Of a stretch of DNA of 47,379 bases, positions 36,215-45,849 are shown piece by piece. Under the pieces are notes generated by a model. It worked only from the letters and a program-made list of their open reading frames with translations. It searched no databases and was not told where the DNA came from. The position numbers and the translations under genes were made by a program. The DNA comes from Dysgonamonadaceae bacterium (lineage in GTDB: Bacteria > Bacteroidota > Bacteroidia > Bacteroidales > Azobacteroidaceae): contig JAISUN010000034.1 of assembly GCA_031272085.1 (NCBI GenBank), positions 1 through 47,379 of the forward strand, in the 5' to 3' direction. Positions within the stretch are counted from its first letter, which is position 1. Every line of letters begins with the position of its first letter.

Positions 36215-36218
36215 GCGT

Positions 36219-37685
36219 TTACTTCTTCCAGAAGGCCGGCGTAAAAAGTATCAGAACGGTAAACAGTTCCAAACGGCCTACAATCATCAAAGCAGAAAGA
36301 TACCATTTTGCAAAGACGGAACATCCGGCAAACGAGCCAGAGGGGCCGTTTGAGCCGAATCCGGGGCCTACGTTGCTCAACGACGAAACGGCCGCTCCTA
36401 TCGCCTCGTCGAAAGTCATCCCCGCCATCGTGAGGATGCACCAACTGAACAGTATTATTATCACGTAAAGCGAGCAAAACGCGATGAGCCGCTGCACAAC
36501 CTCGAACGACAGCGCATTCCCGTTGAGCCTGACCGGAACTATCGCACGCGGATTCAGCAGCCGGCGAAACTCGCTGAAAGTGCTTTTGGCCAGCACCACA
36601 GCCCTGATAGTCTTCATTCCGCCACTGGTGGAGCCTGCGCAACCGCAAATCAGCATCAAAAACAGAACGACTATCCAGTAAGGCGGCCCCCACGACACGT
36701 AATCGCCCGATGTAAAGCCGGTTGTGGTAAAAATGGAAATTACCTGAAAATACGAGGTGCGGAAAGCCCTCAAAAATTCGGTTTCGGGACGGGCGTGAAC
36801 AAGTCCCAATGTGATTACAATGCTGGCCACAAACAGGATTCCGATGTACCAGTGCAATTCTTCGTCCTTCCAAAAACGCTTGAATTTCCCTTTGAACAGG
36901 AAATAAAACAGCGAGAAATTTACTCCGCCTATTATCATAAAAACGCTTATAACAGATTCAATATAAATAGAATCCCAATAAGCCACGCTTGACTGGCGGG
37001 TAGAAAATCCTCCGGTGGAAATGGTCGAAAAGGCTTGGCAAATTGCGTCGAAAACCTCCATTTTGCCGTAAATAAGCAGGGCAATAAGGATGACGGTAAA
37101 CGATACGTAGATGAGCCAGAGGCGTTTAGCCATTTCAGTTACCCGCGGGCGGAAACGGTCGTGGGTGAGGCCGCTGGTTTCGGCGTCGAAAAGTTGGGCT
37201 GCTTCGCCGCCAATCAGCGGAAACAGCGCGAGCGAAAACAGGATTATTCCAAGTCCGCCCAGCCAGTTGAGCAGGCTGCGCCAGAAAAGAAGCCCTTTCG
37301 ACATGGCCTCAACATTAGTCAGGATGCTGCCTCCGGAAGTTGTAACGCCGGAAGTCGATTCAAAAAATGCGTCGGTATATAATGGAATTTCGCGGCTCAA
37401 AAAGAAGGGCAAAGCGCCGAAGGCGGCAAACAAAACCCAGGTAACGGTTACGCCCATATAACTTTCGCGTTTGCCTATCAACTTTATTTTGCTGCGGATG
37501 TCGGTCGGCAGCGCAAGAGCGAGGCCTGCCGCAAGCGTTATCACGCCCGAGATGGCCAAGGCGTGGGGCGATTCGCCGTAATAAAATGATACTCCGGTAG
37601 TTACGAACATAAACAGCGATTCGATAGCCAGCGTCAGCCCTCCTATTCGGAGGATGAATTTCCAATTTAATCCGTTTCCAAACAT
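36219..37685 (-). CDS. trkH: Trk-type potassium uptake channel TrkH
   Basis: A 488-residue inner-membrane protein that conducts K+ inward. The four pore loops with filter-like motifs are visible: ESTSGVTTSGGSIL, AFSTISTGGFSTR, IFTTTGFTSGDY and SSLSNVGPGFGSNG. Membrane helices run the whole length. It starts 7 bp after the trkA stop, so the two form an operon and TrkA gates this pore. Confidence 0.94.
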   Translation of the reverse strand: MFGNGLNWKFILRIGGLTLAIESLFMFVTTGVSFYYGESPHALAISGVITLAAGLALALPTDIRSKIKLIGKRESYMGVTVTWVLFAAFGALPFFLSREIPLYTDAFFESTSGVTTSGGSILTNVEAMSKGLLFWRSLLNWLGGLGIILFSLALFPLIGGEAAQLFDAETSGLTHDRFRPRVTEMAKRLWLIYVSFTVILIALLIYGKMEVFDAICQAFSTISTGGFSTRQSSVAYWDSIYIESVISVFMIIGGVNFSLFYFLFKGKFKRFWKDEELHWYIGILFVASIVITLGLVHARPETEFLRAFRTSYFQVISIFTTTGFTSGDYVSWGPPYWIVVLFLMLICGCAGSTSGGMKTIRAVVLAKSTFSEFRRLLNPRAIVPVRLNGNALSFEVVQRLIAFCSLYVIIILFSWCILTMAGMTFDEAIGAAVSSLSNVGPGFGSNGPSGSFAGCSVFAKWYLSALMIVGRLELFTVLILFTPAFWKK

Positions 37686-37692
37686 CTGATTT

Positions 37693-39033
37693 TCAGTTGA
37701 AATAGTCTTCTATTCGGCGCATTGCGGTATCGAGGCAAAAGACGACTACGTGGTCGCCGGCCTCAATCATGGTTTCGCCACGGATAATCTCGGCCTGTCC
37801 GTTGTTTCTGATACGGCCTCCGAGCGTCATATCGCGGGGCAAATTCAGTTCGCGGATAGGTTTTTTGGTGATTTTGGAGTTTTTTCGGGCAACAAGTTCG
37901 GCAACTTCGGCATTTGCAAACGTCATACATTTGACGGTCGAAACGTCGGCATTGAGCAAGAACTGGTAAATATGGCTGACGGCAATCAGTTTTTTGTTGA
38001 TGACCGTTCCAATGTCAAGTTTTTCGGCGAGGCGGATGTAGTCGATGTTTTCCACCTGTGCAACGGTTTTGCGGACGCCGAGGCTTTTGGCAGTAACGCA
38101 GGCCAGGATGTTGGTTTCCGAGTTTTCGGTCAGCGCGATAAAAGCGTCGAAATTGGCGATGTCTTCGCTAATCAGCAGGTCGGTATTGCTGGCGTCGCCG
38201 TTTACAATCATCACGTTGCTGCCGACTTTTTCGGCCAACTGATAGCATTTTTCGCGGTTTTTTTCGAGCAGTTTTATGTTTATGCCGTCGGAAAGCATTT
38301 CGGTAACGCGCAGCGCAATCCGGCTTCCGCCCATAATCATTGCGCGGTCGATTGTTATTTTTTCTTTTCCCGAAAGGGTTTTTATCTCGTTTATATGGCG
38401 GGGCGTGGTGGTAAAGAAAATGATGTCGTTGGGAAGAATCTGGTCGTTTCCGCCGGGGATGATGGTTTCGTCGCCACGTTTTATGGCTACGATGTGGTAA
38501 ATACGCTCGTCGGAAGTCAGGTCGCGCAGGTATTTATTGACCAATGGCGCATTTTCGCGGATTTTTGCGCCTACTACAATCAGTTTTCCGTCGGCAAGTT
38601 CGAACCATTGCCGCGACCAGGGGGTTTTCATCGCGTTCACGATTTCGCCTGCGGCCAAGGTTTCGGGGCAAATAAGCGAATCGACGCCCAGTTGCTTGAA
38701 AAACTCCATATTTTTTGGATGGATGTATTCCTCGTTGCTGACGCGGGCTATGGTTGTTTTTGCTTCAAGATTGTTGGCTAAGAGGCAAGCCGTCAGATTG
38801 GTAGTTTCTTCGGGCGTAACGGCAACGAACATATCGGCGCTTTTCACTCCGGCAGTCCGCAAATCGGCGATGGATACCGGATTTCCCTCTATCGTCATAA
38901 TCTCGAAGCCCGAAAGCAGGTTCAGGCGCTCTTCGTCTGTGTCGAGCAGCGCCACATCGTTATTCCTGTTCTGCGAAAGCAGTTTCGCCAAATGAACCCC
39001 GACTTCGCCGGCGCCGGCAATAATAATTTTCAT
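37693..39033 (-). CDS. trkA: Trk system regulatory subunit TrkA
   Basis: A 446-residue cytosolic protein that binds NAD(H) or nucleotides and gates TrkH. It has two TrkA_N (RCK_N) Rossmann domains, IIIAGAGEVGVHLAKLL at the start and IDRAMIMGGSRIALRVTEML at about residue 226. Each is followed by a TrkA_C domain (LIVVGAKIRENAPLVNKYLRD and MTLGGRIRNNGQAEIIRG). This N-C-N-C arrangement is the standard full-length form. It leads the trkA-trkH operon. Confidence 0.95.
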   Translation of the reverse strand: MKIIIAGAGEVGVHLAKLLSQNRNNDVALLDTDEERLNLLSGFEIMTIEGNPVSIADLRTAGVKSADMFVAVTPEETTNLTACLLANNLEAKTTIARVSNEEYIHPKNMEFFKQLGVDSLICPETLAAGEIVNAMKTPWSRQWFELADGKLIVVGAKIRENAPLVNKYLRDLTSDERIYHIVAIKRGDETIIPGGNDQILPNDIIFFTTTPRHINEIKTLSGKEKITIDRAMIMGGSRIALRVTEMLSDGINIKLLEKNREKCYQLAEKVGSNVMIVNGDASNTDLLISEDIANFDAFIALTENSETNILACVTAKSLGVRKTVAQVENIDYIRLAEKLDIGTVINKKLIAVSHIYQFLLNADVSTVKCMTFANAEVAELVARKNSKITKKPIRELNLPRDMTLGGRIRNNGQAEIIRGETMIEAGDHVVVFCLDTAMRRIEDYFN

Positions 39034-39056
39034 AATTTTATCGCTAAATTACCCCG

Positions 39057-39064
39057 CAAAGATA
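39057..39064 (-). promoter_or_regulatory. Candidate -7 box for trkA-trkH
   Basis: The minus strand reads TATCTTTG, placing the transcript start near 39053 with a 20 nt leader. Confidence 0.55.
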
Positions 39065-39128
39065 GTGTAAAAAATGCGAAACTACGAAATTTGCCGAAAA
39101 TTATCGCATTTATTTGCCGAAAACAGAG

Positions 39129-39154
39129 GCGCCGCAGGCGCTTGCCTGCGGCGC
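39129..39154. terminator. GC-rich hairpin, likely terminator of the large surface-protein operon
   Basis: An 11 bp perfect GC-rich stem with a 4 nt loop. On the minus strand it is followed by CTCTGTTTT, a weak T-tract; the plus strand has a better one but no gene reads that way. It lies 22 bp past the stop of the 50-residue protein. Confidence 0.65.
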
Positions 39155-39176
39155 TTATTTTTAGGGGCTGACAGCG

Positions 39177-39329
39177 TTAATAATAATCGTCGTCGTCGTG
39201 TTCTTCGGTAGAATCACCAGGCCCTGATGGTTCAAATCCTTTTTCTACTGTGATTGAAATTATTTTAATATCAGGCGAAGAATAAGATGACGGCGTTTCC
39301 ATTATGCTATTTAAATATATCTTATTCAT
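39177..39329 (-). CDS. 50-residue acidic small protein downstream of the giant T9SS protein
   Basis: The frame starts MNKIYLNSIME, continues IKIISITVEKGFEPSGPGDS and ends EEHDDDDYY before the stop. It starts 16 bp after the stop of the 2119-residue surface-protein gene and is read in the same direction. Similar small proteins with a lysine-rich start, an I-x-V-E-x-G-F-x-x-SG core and an acidic aromatic tail are familiar from Bacteroidales genomes, but their function is unknown to me. There is no signal peptide. Confidence 0.65.
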   Translation of the reverse strand: MNKIYLNSIMETPSSYSSPDIKIISITVEKGFEPSGPGDSTEEHDDDDYY

Positions 39330-39345
39330 ATTATTGAGTGTTAAG

Positions 39346-42300
39346 TTATTTTACTGTTATCTTCATTATTTTTACTCCCGATTTTGTAGTTGCCTTCACG
39401 ATGTAAGTTCCCGTCGAAAGATTTTGTACAGTTGCCGAAAGGCCTTCGGGGTGTTGTGTTGCTATGGTTTTTCCCTGCAAATCAACAATTTTTACATCAA
39501 GCAGCAATTCGGTTGAAATCAGCGATATTATTCCCTTATCAGGACTGAAAACATTGATGAATGCTTGTTTTGCTATTTCATTACCTGTAAGCGAACCGCT
39601 GATTTTCAGAACGAAACGAGATTCGTCGGCAACGTTTTTCCCGTTCGCAACCGGAGGAGTGTAATTAAAATCGTAAGACTTCTCATCGCCAGCAAGCGGA
39701 ATAACTTTATTTAACTCATTGTCTATAAGAGTTATAGCGCCGTCAAAACGATTCATTCCTGAAAAAGTAATGTTCATATTTCCTTTGAACGTAGAGTATA
39801 TTCCAAGCGGAATGTTTGTTTCTTCTGATATTTCAGGCAGCAGATTTACTGCAACAGGCGCAGAAAGACCGTTTTTAGCGGTTTTTAACGAATAGATTTC
39901 CGGGATTTCGCTTATCGTTCCCATTATTTTGTAGGAATCATTATTGCCGAAAAGAAGACTGCCTGATTGACCGGCAGCAACTTTGGCAACCGCGGCGTCG
40001 TCTGCGGTTTGAGCCTTAATGCTCAATACTTTTATATCCTGAGGATTGCTTGAACGCAAAGAGTTTTTCGCAACATTCGAGGTAATATTTTCAATATTAA
40101 ACTGAATAGCGCGGTTTTCCGTAGATTCGCCTTCCGCTATTTCAACCATAAATCCTTGTACAGGCGCAATTATTCCGTTTAATCCCTGTCCGGCATATCC
40201 AAATTCGCCTTCATTTGCAGGAAGAGCGGTATTATATCCTGCATACCTGCCTCCGCTTTCCTTTCCGGAGCCTATCCATATTTGATAAGAGGACTTGATG
40301 AAAGAATTGTCGTTTTTCAGAGCGGCAAAGTCAATGCTCGACATATACGGATTGCCGACAGTAGCAAAGCCGGAAAGTCCGTCTGTGCCTTTTCCGAATA
40401 TTAATGCCTTACTTAAATCGCCGTCGGCAAGTTTATTGGCAATAGCGGTATCGCGCTGTATTAACTCAAATGTTCCGTTTGGCGTTGGTATGTTGCTTAC
40501 TGACGACCAGCCTGTGAAAGTCGATTCTTGGGTATCGGCGTAGTAAGTATGCGTCCAGTGAACTGCGGCCGGAACATTAGGATTATTGAAATACGGAAAT
40601 TCTATAATGCCGCCGGTCAGATTAAGCCCAAAATCGCCTTCTCTGGTGTCGGGATACAACCAAAAGTCAAAACTTTCGCCAAGACCGAATTTCTTCGTAA
40701 TTCCCGGATAAGCCGACCATCTGCCTATTCCTCCCGCGTCAGGTAAAAACTGCTTTAAATCCATACTCGGATAGCCGCCGAAATTCAGGTCGCCGACAAA
40801 CAGTTCTTGGAACGGATTGCCCATCATCCACCAACGGTTGCGTGAATTAGCGCTGCTGAAATCCAACTGAACAAAGGCCTTGTCGTAATTCAGCAAATCT
40901 TGGCGGCCTATTTCGGCGCCGGGTTCAAAGGTGATGTTGCGGACTTGGGCATTGTCGTCCGAAGCGAGTATCGGGAAATTAGCGGCGCTGCCGCTGATAA
41001 TGACTTCGTCGTCGGCGCTGGGCGAAAGATTGCCGTTCCAGTTGCCGGCATTGTAAAAATCGTTACCGCTTGCGCCGTTCCAAACAGCGGTAAACTGCTC
41101 GTATGCGCCAATGTCGATAGTCCCGTTTTTCCGCGGCCGGCCTGCAAGGTCAGTTGTTTCGCTTAATGCGCTGTTATCGCCCTTGTCGATTACCGGACTT
41201 CCGCGCTGTATGCGGTAGTTGCCCTCGGTTGTCGGGGCGGTATATGCTATCGGATTAACAAACAGCGGGTTATTTTCGGCTGAAATGTCGTTGATATTAC
41301 CTGTGCCGGAAGGATTTCGGCCTTGAATCAGGGAGTATGAGCAAGTCATGCTATTGTTATTAACCGTGACGTTAGTATTATTTCCGTAAATAATCGAATT
41401 TTTAATAACTGTCGGAGCGCTAATGTTTTGATTAGCAAATCCGGCGCCGTTATTTCCGCTGATAGTAACATTAGTCAGAGTTGGCGAAGAATTATTATTA
41501 ACAATTCCGTTAGTGCCGTTTCCACTGATAAGAACCTGTGTGATTTCGGGCGAAGAAGCGCTGTTGTAAATTCCATACGCTTTATTTCCAGAAACAACAA
41601 GATTTTTTAAAACAAGCGCGTCTGAATAACAGAAAATTCCCACGCCTCTGATATTGGTACTGATTTCCTGTCCATTGACAGTAATGTTGCCGACAGTGGA
41701 ATTAAACGCTCCCGAAACAGTGAATCCGTCAAGAACAGTTGGATTTGTAAGTCCGGCTGCTATAACTAAATATGTTGCATCATAGGCATTCGATATGCTG
41801 TCGTTGTTCAAATCCCCGCTTAAAACAGTCGGGTTGGCAGCCCAATTCCGCGTATCGCTTGCAGCATCGTAGCCGCCGTATATATTCACGCCATCGACAA
41901 GTACAAATGATTTTGCGGCTGCGGTCGTATTTGCACCGTCGGCCGAGAATTTAGGCAGGTATGTTCCTTTTGCAACACGTATTTCGTTAATTCCGCCCGT
42001 ATATCTTGCATAATTCAGTACGTCGGCCAATTCGGGAACGGCATTTTCCCAAGATATTCCGCTTCCATCGCCGCCCAAAACATTTGCATCAACATAAACC
42101 GTGCCGGAATAAGACGCAGGATTCTGAATTTCGTAGGCTCCGGGGTCGATATTTGTGCCGACAATGCGCTGATTGCCTGCAAGGTCAGTATCAATTTCAG
42201 CATAAATATCGGCCAAAACGGTAGCCAGCAATGAATTATCGCCCTTCCCTGCTGCCGGACTTCCCGCCGCCAGACTGTAATCGCCTGTGGTTGTAGGAGT

Positions 42301-45300
42301 TGTAGAGGGCGTTACCGGCGCAACAAACATCGGGTCGAAATTATAATTATTGCCGGATGTACCATATCCCTGTATAATGCTGTTATAAAAAAAACCAAAG
42401 TTAGCACCGTATTGGTTTCCGTAAATAATCGAATTAAATACATCACAAACGCTATCGTCGCCGAAAAATCCATAGCCGTAATTTCCGCCGATAGTAACAT
42501 TTGCCAGAACTGGCGCTGAACCATCGACATTGTAAATTCCACCGGCGCCGTTTCCACTGACAAGCACCTGCGTAATAGTCGGCGAAGAAACGTCGTTGTA
42601 AATTCCATACCGCTTATTTCCCGAAACAATAAGGTTTTGTAAAGACGGATTGCCCATGTCATAGCAGAAAATTCCGGCGCCGGAATTGGCAGTGGTAGTA
42701 ATGCTGGGGTGAATGAAATCAATATCGACTTCGGTGCTGTTGTCCCCAAACGCGCCCGAAATAGTGAAGCCGTCAAGAACGGCATAGAGCCTTACTGCAA
42801 TAACTATATATGCAGCATCGCCTTTATTTGCTGAGTCGCTATTGTTCAAGTCGCCGCTTAAAATAGTAGGATTTGCAACCAAATCCCGCGTTCCGGTTTC
42901 AGCATCGTAACCGCCGTATATATCTACGCCGCTTACAAGCACAAACGAGCGTGCGTTTGTATTTGTATTTATGCCATCGGCCGAAAATTTAGGTTTGTAT
43001 GTTCCTTTTGCAACATATATTTTGCTTATTCCGCCGGCAACTCTTGCATAATGCAGTACGTCGGCCAATTCCGGGGCGGCGTCAGCCCAACTTGTGCCGG
43101 CGCCGGCGCCTGTTGCATTTGCATCGACATAAACCGTGCCGGAGTAAAGCGGAACAGGATTTTGAATTTCGTAGGCTCCGGGGTCGATATTTGTACCTAC
43201 AATGCGCGAATTGCCTGCAAGGTCGGCAGTAATGCCGGAGTCAAGATATGAATTATCTCCCTTCCCTGCTGCCTGACTTCTTGCAACCAGACTGTAATCG
43301 CCTGCGGTTGTCGGGGCTGCGGCATAATCTGCCGGCGCAACAAACATAGGGTCAAAATCATAATTGGTGCTGCCGCTTTCTGTCGGCCATGCCCATCCTT
43401 GATTGTTGCTTCCGCCGAGTCCCTGAATAATGCTGTAAGAATAAGTCGTGCTGCTGCCGGAAGCATCATTAACAACCTTATTATTCCCGTAAATAATCGA
43501 ATTAGAAACTTTCGGAGCGCTACTGTCTTTATTATAAATTCCATAGCCGTTATTCCCGCTGATTGTAACGTTACTCAATAATGGCGAAGAAGAAGCATTG
43601 TAAATTCCGGCAGAGGTATTAGTTCCTGTGCCGTTTCCGCTGACAAGCGTCTGTGCGATTATGGGCCACAAAGAATTGTTATTGTAAATTCCACATACGG
43701 TATTTCCATTAGCAATAACCTGCGTAATTACGGGCGAAGAAGCATCGTTGTAAATTCCGCTATTGGCGTTTTCGCAAACAGTAACCTGCGTAATTTCGGG
43801 CGTAGAACCGCTATTGTAAATTCCATACCGTTTATTTCCCGAAACAATAAGGTTTCGTAAAATCGGTGATGCCGAATAACAGGAAATTCCTACGCCGTTA
43901 GTGCTGATTGCCTGTCCATTAACGGTAACACTGCCGCTGGTATTTGCACCCGAAACCGTGAATCCGTCAAGAACAGTTGAATTTGAAACTCCTACTGCAA
44001 TAACTACAAATGCGGCATCTGTGTTGTTTTCAAACTCGCCGTTGCCGTTCAAGTCGCCGCTTAAAATGGTCTTGTTTGTAATCCAATCCTGCGTTTCGTT
44101 TGCATCGTTTGCATCGTAGCCGCCGTATATACTCACGCCATCGACAAGTACAAACGACTTTGCGGCTGCGGTCATAGTTACGCCGTCGGCCGAGAATTTA
44201 GGTTTGTATGTTCCCTCGGCAACACGTATTTCGTTAATTCCGCCTGCAATTCTTGCATAATGCAGTACGTCGGCCAACTCGGTAGCGGCGTCAGCCCAAC
44301 TTGTGCCGTCGCCGGCGCCTGTTGCATTTGCATCGACATAAACCGTGCCGGAGTAAAGCGGAAAAGGATTTTGAACTTCGTAGGCTCCGGGGTCGATATT
44401 TGTGCCAACAATACGCTGATTGCCTGCAAGGTCGGCAGTAATGCCGGTAAGATATGAATTATCGCCCTTCCCTACTGCCTGACTTCTTGCAACCAGACTG
44501 TAATCGCCTGTGGATGTCGGGGCTTCGGAATAATCTACCGGCGAAACAAATCCGGGGTCAAAATCATAATTAGTGCCGCCGCTTGTTGTCGGCCACGCCC
44601 ATCCTTGATTATTGCTTCCGCCGAGGCCTTGAACAATACTGTTATAAAAAGTTGTGCTGTTGATAGAGGAAGAAGAAATGTTGCTGCTATTTCCGTAAAT
44701 AATCGAATTTTTAACTGTCGGTGCGCTGCCGGTGCCGGCATTAGCAAATCCGGCGCCGTTATTACCGCTGATTGTAACATTAGTCAGAATTGGCGAGGAA
44801 GCGTTGTTGTAAATTCCGTTAGTGCTGTTTCCGCTGACAAGAACCTGCGTAATTTCGGGCGCAGACGAACTGGCATTGTAAATTCCATATCCATTATTAC
44901 CGCTGACTGTAACATTGGTCAGAGTCGGCGAAGAAGAAGTATTGTAAATTCCGCTATTAGTGCTAGTTCCTGCACCATTTTCAGTAACAAGAACCTGCGT
45001 AATTTCGGGCGAAGAACTGTTGTTGTAAATCCCACTATTAGCGTTTCCACTAACAGTAACCTGCGTAATTTCGGGCGAAGAAGAACTGTTATTGTAAATC
45101 CCATACCGTTTATTTCCCGAAACAATAAGGTTTCGCAAAACCGGCGAGGCCGAATAACAGGAAATTCCTACGCCGTTAGTGCTGATTGCCTGTCCATTAA
45201 CAGTAACACTGCCGCTGGTATTTGCGCCCGAAACAGTGAACCCGTCAAGAACAGTTGAACTTGAAACTCCTACTGCAATAACTACAAATGCGGCATCATT

Positions 45301-45705
45301 GGTATTCGGGGTTCCGTCGTTGGTCAAGTCGCCGCTTAAAATGGTCTTGTTTGTAATCCAATCTTGCGTTTCGTTTGCATCGTTTGCATCGTAGCCGCCT
45401 CGCACGGCAACTCCGTTTTTCAGCACAAAAGCGCTTTTATTTTTTCCGTTTGTTGCTGTCGGATAGGTACCTGTGCTTTCGTCGTATCCGTCGGCGGTAT
45501 ATTTAGGGATGTAAGTTCCTGCCGAAACATGGACTTCATCGCCTGCCGAGGAGGCGTTAATCATTGCTTGCAAATCGCCGGAAGCGTTTGACCAAGAGGA
45601 GCCGTCGCCTGTGCCGGCAGCAGATACAGATACATACCGCACAGTCTGTCCCATCATGCTAATAGACATAATGAGGCCAAATAAAAGAGTTAATATTCTT
45701 TTCAT
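39346..45705 (-). CDS. Giant T9SS-exported beta-helix surface protein with four repeated modules
   Basis: A 2119-residue protein. A signal peptide (ILTLLFGLIMSISMMGQ) precedes four modules. Each module begins YVDANATGAGDGTSWADA or similar, runs through a right-handed beta-helix of ~24-residue rungs (SSPEITQVLVSGN, GIYN), and ends with a choice-of-anchor Q motif such as DLAGNQRIVGTNIDPGAYE. Module boundaries on the DNA are near 44355, 43150 and 42112. After the modules come WNGASGNDFYNAGNWNG, a beta-rich region of about 600 residues, and a T9SS type A sorting tail (LSTGTYIVKATTKSG). Such proteins are probably adhesins or polysaccharide-binding surface layers; no catalytic residues are evident. 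The start at 45705 gives the better signal peptide; an ATG at 45735 is possible. Confidence 0.87.
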   Translation of the reverse strand: MKRILTLLFGLIMSISMMGQTVRYVSVSAAGTGDGSSWSNASGDLQAMINASSAGDEVHVSAGTYIPKYTADGYDESTGTYPTATNGKNKSAFVLKNGVAVRGGYDANDANETQDWITNKTILSGDLTNDGTPNTNDAAFVVIAVGVSSSTVLDGFTVSGANTSGSVTVNGQAISTNGVGISCYSASPVLRNLIVSGNKRYGIYNNSSSSPEITQVTVSGNANSGIYNNSSSPEITQVLVTENGAGTSTNSGIYNTSSSPTLTNVTVSGNNGYGIYNASSSAPEITQVLVSGNSTNGIYNNASSPILTNVTISGNNGAGFANAGTGSAPTVKNSIIYGNSSNISSSSINSTTFYNSIVQGLGGSNNQGWAWPTTSGGTNYDFDPGFVSPVDYSEAPTSTGDYSLVARSQAVGKGDNSYLTGITADLAGNQRIVGTNIDPGAYEVQNPFPLYSGTVYVDANATGAGDGTSWADAATELADVLHYARIAGGINEIRVAEGTYKPKFSADGVTMTAAAKSFVLVDGVSIYGGYDANDANETQDWITNKTILSGDLNGNGEFENNTDAAFVVIAVGVSNSTVLDGFTVSGANTSGSVTVNGQAISTNGVGISCYSASPILRNLIVSGNKRYGIYNSGSTPEITQVTVCENANSGIYNDASSPVITQVIANGNTVCGIYNNNSLWPIIAQTLVSGNGTGTNTSAGIYNASSSPLLSNVTISGNNGYGIYNKDSSAPKVSNSIIYGNNKVVNDASGSSTTYSYSIIQGLGGSNNQGWAWPTESGSTNYDFDPMFVAPADYAAAPTTAGDYSLVARSQAAGKGDNSYLDSGITADLAGNSRIVGTNIDPGAYEIQNPVPLYSGTVYVDANATGAGAGTSWADAAPELADVLHYARVAGGISKIYVAKGTYKPKFSADGINTNTNARSFVLVSGVDIYGGYDAETGTRDLVANPTILSGDLNNSDSANKGDAAYIVIAVRLYAVLDGFTISGAFGDNSTEVDIDFIHPSITTTANSGAGIFCYDMGNPSLQNLIVSGNKRYGIYNDVSSPTITQVLVSGNGAGGIYNVDGSAPVLANVTIGGNYGYGFFGDDSVCDVFNSIIYGNQYGANFGFFYNSIIQGYGTSGNNYNFDPMFVAPVTPSTTPTTTGDYSLAAGSPAAGKGDNSLLATVLADIYAEIDTDLAGNQRIVGTNIDPGAYEIQNPASYSGTVYVDANVLGGDGSGISWENAVPELADVLNYARYTGGINEIRVAKGTYLPKFSADGANTTAAAKSFVLVDGVNIYGGYDAASDTRNWAANPTVLSGDLNNDSISNAYDATYLVIAAGLTNPTVLDGFTVSGAFNSTVGNITVNGQEISTNIRGVGIFCYSDALVLKNLVVSGNKAYGIYNSASSPEITQVLISGNGTNGIVNNNSSPTLTNVTISGNNGAGFANQNISAPTVIKNSIIYGNNTNVTVNNNSMTCSYSLIQGRNPSGTGNINDISAENNPLFVNPIAYTAPTTEGNYRIQRGSPVIDKGDNSALSETTDLAGRPRKNGTIDIGAYEQFTAVWNGASGNDFYNAGNWNGNLSPSADDEVIISGSAANFPILASDDNAQVRNITFEPGAEIGRQDLLNYDKAFVQLDFSSANSRNRWWMMGNPFQELFVGDLNFGGYPSMDLKQFLPDAGGIGRWSAYPGITKKFGLGESFDFWLYPDTREGDFGLNLTGGIIEFPYFNNPNVPAAVHWTHTYYADTQESTFTGWSSVSNIPTPNGTFELIQRDTAIANKLADGDLSKALIFGKGTDGLSGFATVGNPYMSSIDFAALKNDNSFIKSSYQIWIGSGKESGGRYAGYNTALPANEGEFGYAGQGLNGIIAPVQGFMVEIAEGESTENRAIQFNIENITSNVAKNSLRSSNPQDIKVLSIKAQTADDAAVAKVAAGQSGSLLFGNNDSYKIMGTISEIPEIYSLKTAKNGLSAPVAVNLLPEISEETNIPLGIYSTFKGNMNITFSGMNRFDGAITLIDNELNKVIPLAGDEKSYDFNYTPPVANGKNVADESRFVLKISGSLTGNEIAKQAFINVFSPDKGIISLISTELLLDVKIVDLQGKTIATQHPEGLSATVQNLSTGTYIVKATTKSGVKIMKITVK
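42112..45640 (-). repeat. Large tandem intragenic repeats of the surface-protein gene
   Basis: The first two units (about 45640-44355 and 44355-43150) share long stretches of nearly identical DNA: positions 45121-45300 and 43841-44020 differ at only a few bases, mostly in third codon positions. The third unit (to about 42112) and a fourth after it are clearly related but more diverged. The pattern points to recent duplication by unequal recombination. Confidence 0.85.
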
Positions 45706-45749
45706 TCGTTTAAATATTAAGTTAGTTCTACACACTAATTTTGCCGATA

Positions 45750-45757
45750 CAAAGGTA
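45750..45757 (-). promoter_or_regulatory. Candidate -7 box for the surface-protein operon
   Basis: The minus strand reads TACCTTTG, with a start near 45746 and a 40 nt leader to the ATG at 45705. TTTG also occurs upstream but not at the ideal spacing. Confidence 0.5.
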
Positions 45758-45794
45758 AAAATTAATTTTCAAAAAAAACATTTTTCAATTTTTT

Positions 45795-45826
45795 TTTGCA
45801 ATTTTCAAAAATAATTGCTATATTTG
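45795..45826 (+). promoter_or_regulatory. Promoter of the symporter gene
   Basis: TTTG at 45795-45798, a 20 bp spacer and TATATTTG at 45819-45826. The inferred start near 45830 leaves almost no leader before the ATG at 45835, favouring the ATG at 45850. Confidence 0.75.
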
Positions 45827-45849
45827 CATAATAAATGTTCAAAAAAACG

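Noticed and set aside
37750..38781. 343-codon open frame on the plus strand
   Set aside because: It is antisense to trkA, an unmistakable gene, and has no start context or family match.
39129..39154. GC-rich hairpin as an integron or phage attachment site
   Set aside because: It sits just past the end of an operon and behaves as a terminator; there is no integrase or core-site sequence beside it.
42112..45640. Regular repeats as a possible CRISPR array
   Set aside because: The repeats are coding, in frame, of varying length, and encode beta-helix rungs; they lack constant repeat and unique spacer structure.
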